Assembly (NCBI GenBank): GCA_945917985.1
Contig: CAMEIH010000028.1
Location: forward strand, 1-35,646
DNA length: 35,646 nt
Direction: 5' to 3'
Origin: an uncultured Clostridium sp.
GTDB lineage: Bacteria > Bacillota > Clostridia > Lachnospirales > Lachnospiraceae
The notes beneath the pieces are model-generated. The model did no database searches. It was not told the origin of the DNA and saw nothing but the letters and a program-made list of their open reading frames with translations. This document shows, in pieces, positions 22,880 to 29,841 of the stretch. Position numbers and translations under genes: made by a program. How positions within the stretch are numbered: position 1 is the stretch's first letter; each line of letters starts with the position of its first letter.

Positions 22880-23848
22880 TCACTGTCTTGCCAACAGCAG
22901 ATACACCGTGACAAAGGATACCACAATCTGTATAATGGCAAAACGGAACACAGTCTGTGTATTGGACCAGCCCATGATCTTGCGCACATGATCATGGAGA
23001 GGGGTCCTTGTATTTTTCAAAATATGAATCTTCAAAAACCGAAGCAGCGCCACTTTGACAAGTCCGAGACCGCCATCTAAGATCAGCACGATAGCCACCG
23101 GTATATAGAGCAGGGGACTACCCGTTTTCAATACCGCAATGCTGATAAAGATCCCCATGGCACGGGATCCGGCATCTCCCATCATCAGACGGCTCGGCGT
23201 TGCATTGTACCACAGATACCCCAGGATACAGATGCCAAACAAAAGAATCAGGTAAGGAAATGTTCCCGCTGTTTCTCTGATACTGTCAATAATATAAATC
23301 GTCATCAACGTGATCAGTGCAAGCGTCCCCGAAAGACCGTCCACTCCGTCAGCGCAGTTGGTCACATTGATAGATGTCCATACTAAAATTACCGTCAGGA
23401 CTCCGAACAAAACAGGGGGAAGCGTGACATTGATGCCAAGTGTTGCGATATTAATGGTGCTGGAATTATAGTTCAGATAAGTCACAGCCAGCACAATCGC
23501 CACGATCAGATCGAGCAGCCCTTTTTTATACTCATTCCATGGATGCTCGGATGCATCGTCCATATATCCCGTCAGCATTTCTGCTGCCACAAGAATAAGA
23601 TAAATGCACAGTTCGCGATTCATTGGCGCAAAAACAATGGCTGATGCTGTAAACACAAGAACAAAGATGATACCGGCTCCCCGCGGTTTTCCTGCCGATA
23701 ATTTCCCGTCATGGGCAAATTCCCTTCCCGCATCCTTGGGAAGATATTTGCTTAGCTTAGTCAACAAAAAACAGGTGGCCGCAAAAGCAGTCAAAAGGCC
23801 AAGCGCCGCCACAAGGGGATTGCTTTCCCCCAACAGATACTGAATCAC
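22880..23848 (-). CDS. MraY-like phospho-N-acetylmuramoyl-pentapeptide transferase
   Basis: This 322-residue protein has about ten membrane helices and belongs to the polyprenyl-phosphate sugar-1-phosphate transferase family. MraY-type motifs are present: EMLTGYMDDASE (Mg-binding Asp pair), NVTNCADGVDGLSG, RLMMGDAGSRAMG and TPLHDHVRK, the last replacing the usual HHH motif with HDH. Ordinary MraY makes lipid I and sits in the division/cell-wall cluster; this gene is far from any such cluster here, so it may be a second copy or a specialised relative. It starts at GTG (23848), with AGGAGG 8 bases upstream. Confidence 0.87.
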   Translation of the reverse strand: MIQYLLGESNPLVAALGLLTAFAATCFLLTKLSKYLPKDAGREFAHDGKLSAGKPRGAGIIFVLVFTASAIVFAPMNRELCIYLILVAAEMLTGYMDDASEHPWNEYKKGLLDLIVAIVLAVTYLNYNSSTINIATLGINVTLPPVLFGVLTVILVWTSINVTNCADGVDGLSGTLALITLMTIYIIDSIRETAGTFPYLILLFGICILGYLWYNATPSRLMMGDAGSRAMGIFISIAVLKTGSPLLYIPVAIVLILDGGLGLVKVALLRFLKIHILKNTRTPLHDHVRKIMGWSNTQTVFRFAIIQIVVSFVTVYLLLARQ

Positions 23849-23868
23849 TGCTGTCTCCTCCTACTTGT

Positions 23869-24492
23869 CTATCTGATAAAATTCGTCTTGCTTCCATTCT
23901 CCGCTTCCGGTGGAAGGATATCATTATTCTTGCCATTCTCAATACATTTAAGCAGCCAGGCCATATTTCTTCCGAGATTTCTCATGGTCTGAAGCCCTTC
24001 TTCATCCTTTAAGACATCCTCCGGACAGCTTCCGTGAACCATATTCCAGTAAGTTGAGGAAACAATGGGCATCTGTTTGATCGTAAAATATTTCTGCAGA
24101 TCATCAAGAGTCGCAGAGGTTCCCGCTCCTCTCGCCGAAGCCACAGCAGCAGCCGGCTTATGAACAAGGAAATCGCCTCCGGCATAAAAAAGTCTGTCAA
24201 GCATACTGATCAGATTGCCGTTTGGCGAAGAATAATATACGGGTGAACCAATCACAAGCCCGTCTGCCTCTTTTATTTTTGCGATCATCTCATTGGTCAC
24301 ATCATCATCAAACACGCAGTGTCCCTTGCCCGCACATCCGCCGCAACCGATGCATCCTCTGATGGCCTGATTGCCGATCTGGGCAATCTCTGTCTCAATT
24401 CCGCATTCTTCCAAGGTCTTCGCCACCTCTGACAAAGCCGTAAAAGTACATCCCTTTGCTCTGGGGCTTCCGTTAATCAATAAAACCTTCAT
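23869..24492 (-). CDS. NAD(P)H-dependent FMN reductase / iron-sulfur flavoprotein-like
   Basis: This 207-residue flavodoxin-fold protein begins MKVLLINGSPRAKGCTFTAL (phosphate-binding loop for FMN). A cysteine cluster GCIGCGGCAGKGHC (about residues 47-60) resembles the iron-sulfur flavoprotein family, and GSPVYYSSPNG is the second flavin loop. It probably reduces FMN or quinones; the partner is unknown. I prefer the start at 24492 because the homologous region begins there. An in-frame ATG 27 bases upstream also exists. It lies 21 bases before the mraY-like start. Confidence 0.85.
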   Translation of the reverse strand: MKVLLINGSPRAKGCTFTALSEVAKTLEECGIETEIAQIGNQAIRGCIGCGGCAGKGHCVFDDDVTNEMIAKIKEADGLVIGSPVYYSSPNGNLISMLDRLFYAGGDFLVHKPAAAVASARGAGTSATLDDLQKYFTIKQMPIVSSTYWNMVHGSCPEDVLKDEEGLQTMRNLGRNMAWLLKCIENGKNNDILPPEAENGSKTNFIR

Positions 24493-24541
24493 CCTGATCT
24501 TCTCTCTTTCTCTATTCATTCCATTATTTCTTATCTGATTG

Positions 24542-25096
24542 CTATTTACAAAAGTCCGAGAGCTTCCTTTGCAAGCCTGTCCGCCATTTCATTATAGGTA
24601 TCTTCTTTCTCGCTTCCTCATAGAAAGCCTTATACGCTTTTGTACCTTCTTTGTTTGTCTTCCAAAGTCCAAGGCACCACTTTGCAATCCCCTCATAATC
24701 GTGATAAATGGCTATCTTAGGGATTCCATGATCAAGTGCATACTGCATGGCTGCCTGTGCCCCTTTGATCTCCCCTGCCACATTACGCATGGATGAGAGT
24801 TCTTCATCTTCATATTTCTCACAAAACGAGAGCACCTGACCGTCAAGCAAAACTACCATGCCGTAGGAAAATTCTCCTGTGACAGAATTGTAACTCCCAT
24901 CCACATAAATTTCAACAAAACCGGGAATTCCCGAGTCCTGCTCCTCATCATGCAAAAAGCGTTCTGCTTCCTCTTCCGTCTTAAAGCTCTTATAGACTGC
25001 ACCCGAGTATCCGTTTACACTTGCTTTACATTCTTCCCACGTTCTAAAAATCCCCGTTCTCAGTCCTCTTTTTACAGCGTAATACTTTTCTGCCAT
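24542..25096 (-). CDS. Viroplasmin/RNase H1-type protein with deleted and frameshifted C-terminus
   Basis: The 184-residue reading frame has an N-terminal hybrid-binding (viroplasmin) domain (residues 3-48, YYAVKRGLRTGIFRTWEECK) and an RNase H fold with Asp66 (IYVDGSYN), Glu109 (AGEIKGA) and Asp133 (YHDYEG). After Lys165 the frame reads IPIMKWRTGLQRKLSDFCK, which is not RNase H. In another frame, 24602-24546 encodes DTYNEMADRLAKEALGLL and a stop, the true RNase H C-terminus. The connecting segment that normally holds FVKVKGHSG is missing. A deletion has therefore removed the catalytic His and put the last Asp out of frame. Activity is likely lost or impaired. GGAGG precedes the ATG. Confidence 0.85.
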   Translation of the reverse strand: MAEKYYAVKRGLRTGIFRTWEECKASVNGYSGAVYKSFKTEEEAERFLHDEEQDSGIPGFVEIYVDGSYNSVTGEFSYGMVVLLDGQVLSFCEKYEDEELSSMRNVAGEIKGAQAAMQYALDHGIPKIAIYHDYEGIAKWCLGLWKTNKEGTKAYKAFYEEARKKIPIMKWRTGLQRKLSDFCK

Positions 25097-25187
25097 CAGA
25101 AACCTCCTAACAATTTATAATACCATATTCTTTTCTCCTTTCCTACCATATTTTTTCTCTAATAATTTGTTTTTCTTTACTTTTTCA

Positions 25188-25201
25188 TTGCGACGTTGCA
25201 A
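25188..25201. repeat. 14-bp palindrome at the left edge of the relic region
   Basis: TTGCGACGTTGCAA is an inverted repeat with one mismatched pair, centred on ACGT. It lies between the RNase H gene and the XRE remnant. Confidence 0.4.
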
Positions 25202-25202
25202 T

Positions 25203-25301
25203 CTAATCAATAATTTCTGTTACATCAACTTTTAAAGCCGCCGCAAGTTTTCCCAGTGTTGCAATTTTGTAGCTCCCCTTTGTCCTGACTAACTCTAAGT
25301 T
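25203..25301 (-). pseudogene. C-terminal remnant of an XRE-type regulator
   Basis: The frame reads NLELVRTKGSYKIATLGKLA, then AALKVDVTEIID and a stop. It matches the recognition-helix end and last helix of XRE/Cro-type helix-turn-helix proteins. A TAA directly precedes it, so there is no start codon. Confidence 0.65.
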
Positions 25302-25338
25302 TTATCATTACTACTACCATCTTATATTTCCTCTCTTT

Positions 25339-25500
25339 CTAAATTTTATTGACACAACCTTTAGGAAGCGTTTTGTCAATACAGAGAATGATCATTCTTT
25401 CCTCTACTGTTACCTTTTTCGCATTGTTGAAGAACACCCAGACAAGGTAAGTTGTATTACCGATTCTCGTCTTAAAATTACAGCCATCTATATAATTTGC
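25339..25500 (-). pseudogene. TnpW-like small protein fragment of a mobile element
   Basis: About 53 codons ending in a stop read KANYIDGCNFKTRIGNTTYL, then VWVFFNNAKKVTVEERMII. The GNTTY-V-V-F---A--T-EE--I pattern resembles the TnpW-type small proteins of Tn4451-like elements, recalled from memory. The upstream part of this frame is out-of-frame relaxase sequence, so no proper start is left. Confidence 0.5.
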
Positions 25501-25687
25501 TTTGTTTTGCCCTTTTGTTCTCATCATTCGGCAGACTGTAACCCTGATAGCAGTCCCAATAGACATTGAATTTCGTCCTTTCTGCGTCAATATGCTCACT
25601 ATTCTCCACATCAAATCTGCGGTCATTATGCTTAGCATCGTAAGTCCCATGCTTACCTGATCTTCCATTGTGTCTTGTTGCTTTCAT
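25478..25687 (-). pseudogene. Truncated plasmid-mobilisation relaxase (MobV/Pre-like N-terminus)
   Basis: A 69-codon frame starts MKATRHNGRSGKHGTYDAKH and continues HIDAERTKFNVYWDCYQGY. This matches the first ~60 residues of the Mob/Pre-type relaxases seen on Lachnospiraceae integrative elements. Full-length relatives run several hundred residues and carry an HxDE...PHxH site, all missing here. The frame fuses to non-homologous sequence (KRAKQSKLYRWL) and stops, overlapping the TnpW-like frame, which suggests an internal deletion joined the two genes. Confidence 0.7.
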
Positions 25688-25830
25688 TCATATCTATCCT
25701 TTCTTTTTCTACAAAAAAAAGACCAAGTAAATTTCTCTACTCAGTCTGTTAATAACAACAATATTTAATTTTTCCCGAAGGGAACAGCAAGGAAGTTGCC
25801 AAAACTTGTGAATCTCTGCTACAAGCAATA

Positions 25831-25864
25831 CCCAGTACTTAGTGGCGAAACGCCACTAACTGGG
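25831..25864. repeat. Strong hairpin upstream of the relaxase remnant (oriT candidate)
   Basis: CCCAGT-act-TAGTGGCG-aaa-CGCCACTA-ACTGGG forms two perfect stems (8 bp and 6 bp) separated by a 3-base bulge. It has no U tail and lies 144 bases upstream of the relaxase start, where mobilisation origins are usually found. Confidence 0.5.
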
Positions 25865-25980
25865 CAATGGTTGCACCTCTGCACTCTGCTCCAAAGAAAC
25901 TTATCTCTTCTTAATTCCATTTTGGGCTAATTTATAACATCTTGATAGATTCACCAAACTGGAATTTTATTGTATGTTGG

Positions 25981-26015
25981 ACGGCTATCCGATTCAAAAT
26001 CAGATAGCCGTTTTC
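25981..26015 (+). terminator. Hairpin downstream of the lipoprotein gene
   Basis: ACGGCTATC pairs with GATAGCCGT, with an inner GATT/AATC helix and one mismatch. A TTTTCT tail follows on the plus strand only. It lies 20 bases past the stop of the minus-strand lipoprotein gene and may end that transcript less efficiently. Confidence 0.6.
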
Positions 26016-26030
26016 TATAATTTATTTCAT

Positions 26031-27422
26031 TTATCTCATTCTTCGTGTTGCCACCGACTCCCAGTGCCTCGGATCATAATAAAAGAAAACCACACTCGTG
26101 TCTGAAAGATAAAAATCCCATTCATCCATGGAAGCAGAATCCATTCCCAGCACAGACTGCAACTGCTCACCAATTTCCTCATCGGAATTATCCAAAAACT
26201 GCTGTACTGAAACAATCTCACCAGTCCTGTAATCAATTGTAATGCCATCCATTGCAGAATACGGATGTGCGCCACCCATATAGCAAACATTATTATATAC
26301 TAAACTTACATAATCCTCGCCAATATAAGTAAAATATTGAAAAATCAAACTATTATAGGGTGTATTAGCATTTCCCTCTAAGGATTCTGCATATACTTGC
26401 GAATCTTGTATATAACTCTCTTCCACAGAATCATAGTAGGCTTGAAGGGTTTCATTTAATACTGCCGGATAAGAATTATCAAAATAAAAACATTCCATAT
26501 CATAATAATAGACAACACTTCCGTCCTCACTTTGAAATTCTTCGTGTATTATTTCCTTCTCGCCATATTTTGAAAAATCACTTTCTACAGTTTCCTGATA
26601 TAAAACATTGTAGGAATTTGTTTCATCCAGTTTGAAAGGAGGTGCTCCGTAAACCGTGAGAACTCCATAATATTTAGAAACAGTTCCTGTGTCCTGTGTG
26701 TATACTCCCACATCATCAATTCCGTAACGTAAAAGAAAATAATCTAAATCGTGGAGTATTTTATAAATCTGATTCGCATACTCCATCTCATGCGTCACAG
26801 ATGCTATATAAGTCAAATCGATTAACTGTTGCAAATCCGCAGACAGCATTTCATTCTGTACATACGACTGCATATCTTCAATTAATGTAATAAAATTTGC
26901 TGCATCAAATCGATTATAGACCATTCCCGGCTCATACTCTCGTTCATGAAATTCTTCCTCTGTAATACCTTCCATTCGCATAATATGAGCTTTATCAACA
27001 ATTTGTCTCTTATACCACCAGCCTAGTTGTATGTCCCCTGATTTATCAAAATACTGCCAATATGGACTATCTGAATCCGATAATTTATCAAATATATTCT
27101 CATTCAAATATGCACGTTCCATTGCTGAATTGGCAACTTTAATATTCTCCGTTAATCGGTGGATTTCTTCTTCACTCATTCCTTCCAACACAACCGCACG
27201 CATAGCAATTACTTCTTCTTTTGAGGGAACAATAATACTATCCGAATCATTATCTTTATTGCTTTCTTCTATAATTTCAAGTTTTAAATCATCTTCTTCA
27301 CTAACGCTTGACTCACTTTCTTTCACAACCGGAGCTTCACTTAAAGTCCCACAAGCCGAAAAGCATAAACAAACAAATATTAAAGAAGATAAGTAAATAA
27401 CGATTTTCATGTTCCTTTTCAT
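26031..27422 (-). CDS. Lipoprotein with RsiV-like DUF4163/DUF3298 domain
   Basis: This 463-residue protein begins with a lipoprotein signal (MKRNMKIVIYLSSLIFVCLC followed by FSAC, Cys24). An acidic Ser/Glu linker (about residues 32-62) precedes a helical region of about 200 residues. The C-terminal part reads YLYQ/YDMECFYF..., FQYFTYIGEDYVSLVY, GGAHPY and IDYRTGEIVSVQQF, which fits the DUF4163/DUF3298 domain of RsiV and PdaC. The last strands (usually a PYxxG segment) are missing; the end WESVATRRMR looks like a truncation. I chose 27422, with GGAGG 7 bases upstream, over a start 24 bases earlier. No sigma factor gene is nearby. Base composition is more AT-rich than the neighbours. Confidence 0.8.
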   Translation of the reverse strand: MKRNMKIVIYLSSLIFVCLCFSACGTLSEAPVVKESESSVSEEDDLKLEIIEESNKDNDSDSIIVPSKEEVIAMRAVVLEGMSEEEIHRLTENIKVANSAMERAYLNENIFDKLSDSDSPYWQYFDKSGDIQLGWWYKRQIVDKAHIMRMEGITEEEFHEREYEPGMVYNRFDAANFITLIEDMQSYVQNEMLSADLQQLIDLTYIASVTHEMEYANQIYKILHDLDYFLLRYGIDDVGVYTQDTGTVSKYYGVLTVYGAPPFKLDETNSYNVLYQETVESDFSKYGEKEIIHEEFQSEDGSVVYYYDMECFYFDNSYPAVLNETLQAYYDSVEESYIQDSQVYAESLEGNANTPYNSLIFQYFTYIGEDYVSLVYNNVCYMGGAHPYSAMDGITIDYRTGEIVSVQQFLDNSDEEIGEQLQSVLGMDSASMDEWDFYLSDTSVVFFYYDPRHWESVATRRMR

Positions 27423-27473
27423 AAAACATCCTCCGTAATCTTTCAACTTCTTTTATAACACAAAATGCTGCTA

Positions 27474-27620
27474 CTAAATATTATTTTTAATTATTAATAA
27501 GTATCCTTCATCCATATCCAAAGTAACATTCACATGATGCTTTGCCTCATGAAGTTTGGACAATAAACATACCGTCTCCACATGTATCCCATGCTTGTGC
27601 TGCGTGATACAGTATAAGTA
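27474..27620 (-). pseudogene. Fragment of 23S rRNA uracil methyltransferase (RlmD/RumA type)
   Basis: A 48-codon stretch reads YLYCITQHKHGIHVETVCLL, then SKLHEAKHHVNVTLDMDE, before drifting into AT-rich codons and a stop. The HVETVCLLSKL part is the RlmD C-terminal signature in Clostridia, and the KHHVNVTLDMDE tail follows it in many of them. There is no start or catalytic region. Elements of this class often insert into the 3' end of this gene, so it may be hitch-hiked DNA. Confidence 0.6.
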
Positions 27621-27671
27621 TCAAAAGTATAATTATTGATTAATATCCGTTACAAGAAACTGTATCATAAA

Positions 27672-27712
27672 TAAGGGGTATGCCTAGACTGCGTACCCTT
27701 TATTTTTATACT
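27672..27712 (+). terminator. Possible terminator in the relic region
   Basis: GGTATGC pairs with GCGTACC (one T-G pair) around CTAGACT, flanked by AAGG/CCTT, with TTTATTTTTA after it. No plus-strand gene remains upstream. From 27713 to 27840 I see no gene. Confidence 0.45.
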
Positions 27713-27843
27713 TAGCTGCACAAATTCTGAAGTATATACAGTATCAGCTTCATATTTTTGCGCAAAAAATAAACCGATTTGTGGTCGATTTATCTTAAGT
27801 AGCACTTTTGCAGGACTCTCCTTTCCTGCCGTAATTTTCATCC

Positions 27844-27876
27844 TTGATTACTTTTTTGATTACTTTTTGATTACCT
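27844..27876 (+). repeat. Three short TTGATTAC repeats near tRNA-Gly
   Basis: TTGATTAC occurs at 27844, 27857 and 27868, spaced 13 and 11 bases and joined by T-rich DNA. It resembles integrase arm-type sites near an element end; this is inferred from position. Confidence 0.5.
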
Positions 27877-27879
27877 GAG

Positions 27880-27911
27880 CTCTGAAACGCCCTATTTTCG
27901 GGCTTTTTTTA
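27880..27911 (+). other. Junction signature CTCTGAAACGC with terminator-like hairpin
   Basis: CTCTGAAACGC (27880-27890) runs into GCCC-TATTTTC-GGGC and seven T, immediately before the tRNA-Gly 3' end. It shares its order and 11 identical bases with 5151-5182 beside the tRNA-Met repeat. Confidence 0.55.
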
Positions 27912-27912
27912 A

Positions 27913-27983
<71 letters not shown>

Positions 27984-27992
27984 GTGACATTT

Positions 27993-28021
27993 AGTATAAC
28001 ACAAACAAAGAGATTGCGCAA
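27993..28021 (-). promoter_or_regulatory. tRNA-Gly promoter
   Basis: On the minus strand, TTGCGC (28021-28016), a 17-base spacer and TATACT (27998-27993) end 9 bases before the tRNA. The -35 lies inside the neighbouring terminator loop. Confidence 0.6.
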
Positions 28022-28036
28022 TGCACAATCTCTTTT
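28007..28036. terminator. Terminator of the MATE operon
   Basis: AAAGAGATTG pairs perfectly with CAATCTCTTT around a 9-base loop. The plus-strand side ends in TTTTT; the minus-strand side, used by the MATE operon, ends in GTTTGT. Confidence 0.75.
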
Positions 28037-28062
28037 TCCCAATGCAAATAAGCTGATCGTTT

Positions 28063-28368
28063 TTATGACTCATTATCCTCTTTCGCCTTATACCCGATCT
28101 CTATCTGATTATTTTTCTGCTTAAGCACTTCCAGCATATCCTTGACAGATTCCTTGGAAGTACATTCCAGCTTCAGAAGCTCTCCACCCTTTAACTGAAG
28201 CATCAGAAAATACATATCAAAATTAGCTCTTCCACAACAGAGGGTTCCGTTTACCTCCTCAATCCGAAGGTAAGCCTTTTCAACTTCCTCATAGGAAAGG
28301 GATATCCACTTAAATCCCTTTTTGTATTCCAGATTCTCTTCATTTAATTTGATTTTTTTGTCTTCCAT
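28063..28368 (-). CDS. Conserved-looking hypothetical protein
   Basis: This 101-residue acidic protein has no signal peptide or membrane helix. It alternates beta-like stretches (FKWISLSYEEVEKAYLRIEE; MYFLMLQLKGGELLKLEC) and ends in a helix, which is reminiscent of a small PH-like fold. I do not recognise a family. GAGGAGG precedes the ATG by 7 bases. It follows the MATE gene by 24 bases in one transcript and precedes the terminator, so it is probably a real gene. Confidence 0.75.
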   Translation of the reverse strand: MEDKKIKLNEENLEYKKGFKWISLSYEEVEKAYLRIEEVNGTLCCGRANFDMYFLMLQLKGGELLKLECTSKESVKDMLEVLKQKNNQIEIGYKAKEDNES

Positions 28369-28392
28369 GTTTCCCTCCTCAATAATCTCTTT

Positions 28393-29742
28393 TTACTTTA
28401 CTGTTTTTCTAGGTAATTTCCATTTTCCCTGCAGATAACGACCCACGCTGATGGTTCCTGCAGCAAACCAGGTAAGAGCCGTTGCCAGCCACACACCCCA
28501 GACACCGATCGCCGGAATCATGGTAAGGGGCTTTGCAAAGCAGATACGTCCAGCCATTTCCACAAGTCCGTTGATAAATGCAAAGGTTGCATCTCCCGCT
28601 CCGTTTAGCATTCCACGTGCCACATAAATGGAACCGAGGAACAGGTAAAACCAGCTGGTGATCTTAAGAGCCTGGCTTCCCAGCGCGATCACATCCTCTT
28701 CATTGACAAACAGCTTCATGATAAACTCTCCGCCAAACTGAGCCAGCGGTATCATCGCAAAAGTAAAGATTGCCATAATAATCATGCCCCTGTGGAACCC
28801 TTTCTTTACTCTGTCAATCTTTCCTGCACCGATATTCTGTCCGGTAAAGGTTGACACAGCCATACCGAGAGAATTGTAAGGCTGCTGAACCAGCTGCTCA
28901 ATCCTGCTGGTCGCGGTAAAGGCCGCCACCACCACAGAACCGAAGGTGTTGACTACGCTCTGCAGAACAACACAGGATATGGCGATCAAAGAAGTCTGAA
29001 AAGCAAGCGGGATTCCCATTCTGACACACTGTGCAATGATCACCTTTTCTGCCTTCATCTGGTCTCTGTCGATTTTAAAATAAGGGTTTTTGATAAAGGC
29101 AAAGGCGAGACTTCCGATTCCCGCAAGAAGCTGTGAAATAATAGTGGCAATTCCGGCGCCTGCCACCCCCATATTAAAGGTTCTGACAAACAGAAGATCA
29201 AGTATGATATTCAAAATACTGGCAACGATCAAAAAGTACAGTGGTGTCTTGGAATCTCCAACTGCACGCAGAATCGCCGCAATACAGTTATAAAGACCCA
29301 CTGCCAGAATACCTACGCACATGATCTGCATATACAGGGCAGAATCATCCAGAATGTTCTCCGGTGTGTTCAGGAAAATAAGCAGTTTTCTGGAAAACAC
29401 AAGTCCGATCACACCCATAAGGAGCGCCGATGTTGTCATAATGTAAACCGCATTGGCTATGGCCTTTTTGACCCCATTATCATTTCCTGCGCCAAAATAC
29501 TGGGAAATGATAATACCAATTCCGTTTGCCATACCGCCGCACAGGGAAAAGATCAAAAAATTAAGTGAACCGGTGGCTCCTACTGCAGCAAGCGCATCGG
29601 CGCCCACATACTTACCAACAATCATGGAATCCACCATGTTATATAACTGCTGAAAAACGTTGCCCACAACCATGGGAAGCATGAATGTCAATAATAATCC
29701 GGTAGGATTTCCCTCCGTCATGTCCTTTACGTAGCTTTTCAT
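28393..29742 (-). CDS. MATE-family efflux transporter
   Basis: This 449-residue protein has twelve predicted membrane helices and the family's duplicated halves. N-terminal signatures include PMVVGNVFQQLYNMVDSMIVGKYVGADALAAVG. MATE proteins export drugs or metabolites in exchange for Na+ or H+. The substrate cannot be read from the sequence. GAGGAG lies about 10 bases before the ATG. The promoter at 29800-29829 drives it separately from argS. Confidence 0.93.
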   Translation of the reverse strand: MKSYVKDMTEGNPTGLLLTFMLPMVVGNVFQQLYNMVDSMIVGKYVGADALAAVGATGSLNFLIFSLCGGMANGIGIIISQYFGAGNDNGVKKAIANAVYIMTTSALLMGVIGLVFSRKLLIFLNTPENILDDSALYMQIMCVGILAVGLYNCIAAILRAVGDSKTPLYFLIVASILNIILDLLFVRTFNMGVAGAGIATIISQLLAGIGSLAFAFIKNPYFKIDRDQMKAEKVIIAQCVRMGIPLAFQTSLIAISCVVLQSVVNTFGSVVVAAFTATSRIEQLVQQPYNSLGMAVSTFTGQNIGAGKIDRVKKGFHRGMIIMAIFTFAMIPLAQFGGEFIMKLFVNEEDVIALGSQALKITSWFYLFLGSIYVARGMLNGAGDATFAFINGLVEMAGRICFAKPLTMIPAIGVWGVWLATALTWFAAGTISVGRYLQGKWKLPRKTVK

Positions 29743-29799
29743 AATAGTAGTCTCCTCTTAATACTGTTAGCTACTTTATAGCACATACGGTCCCTGTAA

Positions 29800-29829
29800 A
29801 CTATAAAAAAATGCTTCAAATGTTGTCAA
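29800..29829 (-). promoter_or_regulatory. Promoter of the MATE operon
   Basis: On the minus strand, a perfect TTGACA (29829-29824), an 18-base spacer and TATAGT (29805-29800) lie just past the argS stop. The 57-base leader contains a small inverted repeat, GCTATAAAGTAGC. Confidence 0.75.
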
Positions 29830-29841
29830 ATTATATTTTTG

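Larger units (their letters stand above)
25188..27912 (-). mobile_element. Decayed mobilizable element next to tRNA-Gly
   Basis: This 2.7 kb AT-rich stretch holds pieces typical of clostridial conjugative or mobilizable transposons: an XRE regulator tail, a TnpW-like small protein, a relaxase N-terminus, an oriT-like hairpin, an RlmD C-terminal fragment, and repeated TTGATTAC sites by tRNA-Gly. One intact cargo-like lipoprotein gene survives. No integrase or transposase remains. I found no second copy of the tRNA-Gly 3' end, so the exact left end is unknown. Confidence 0.6.
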
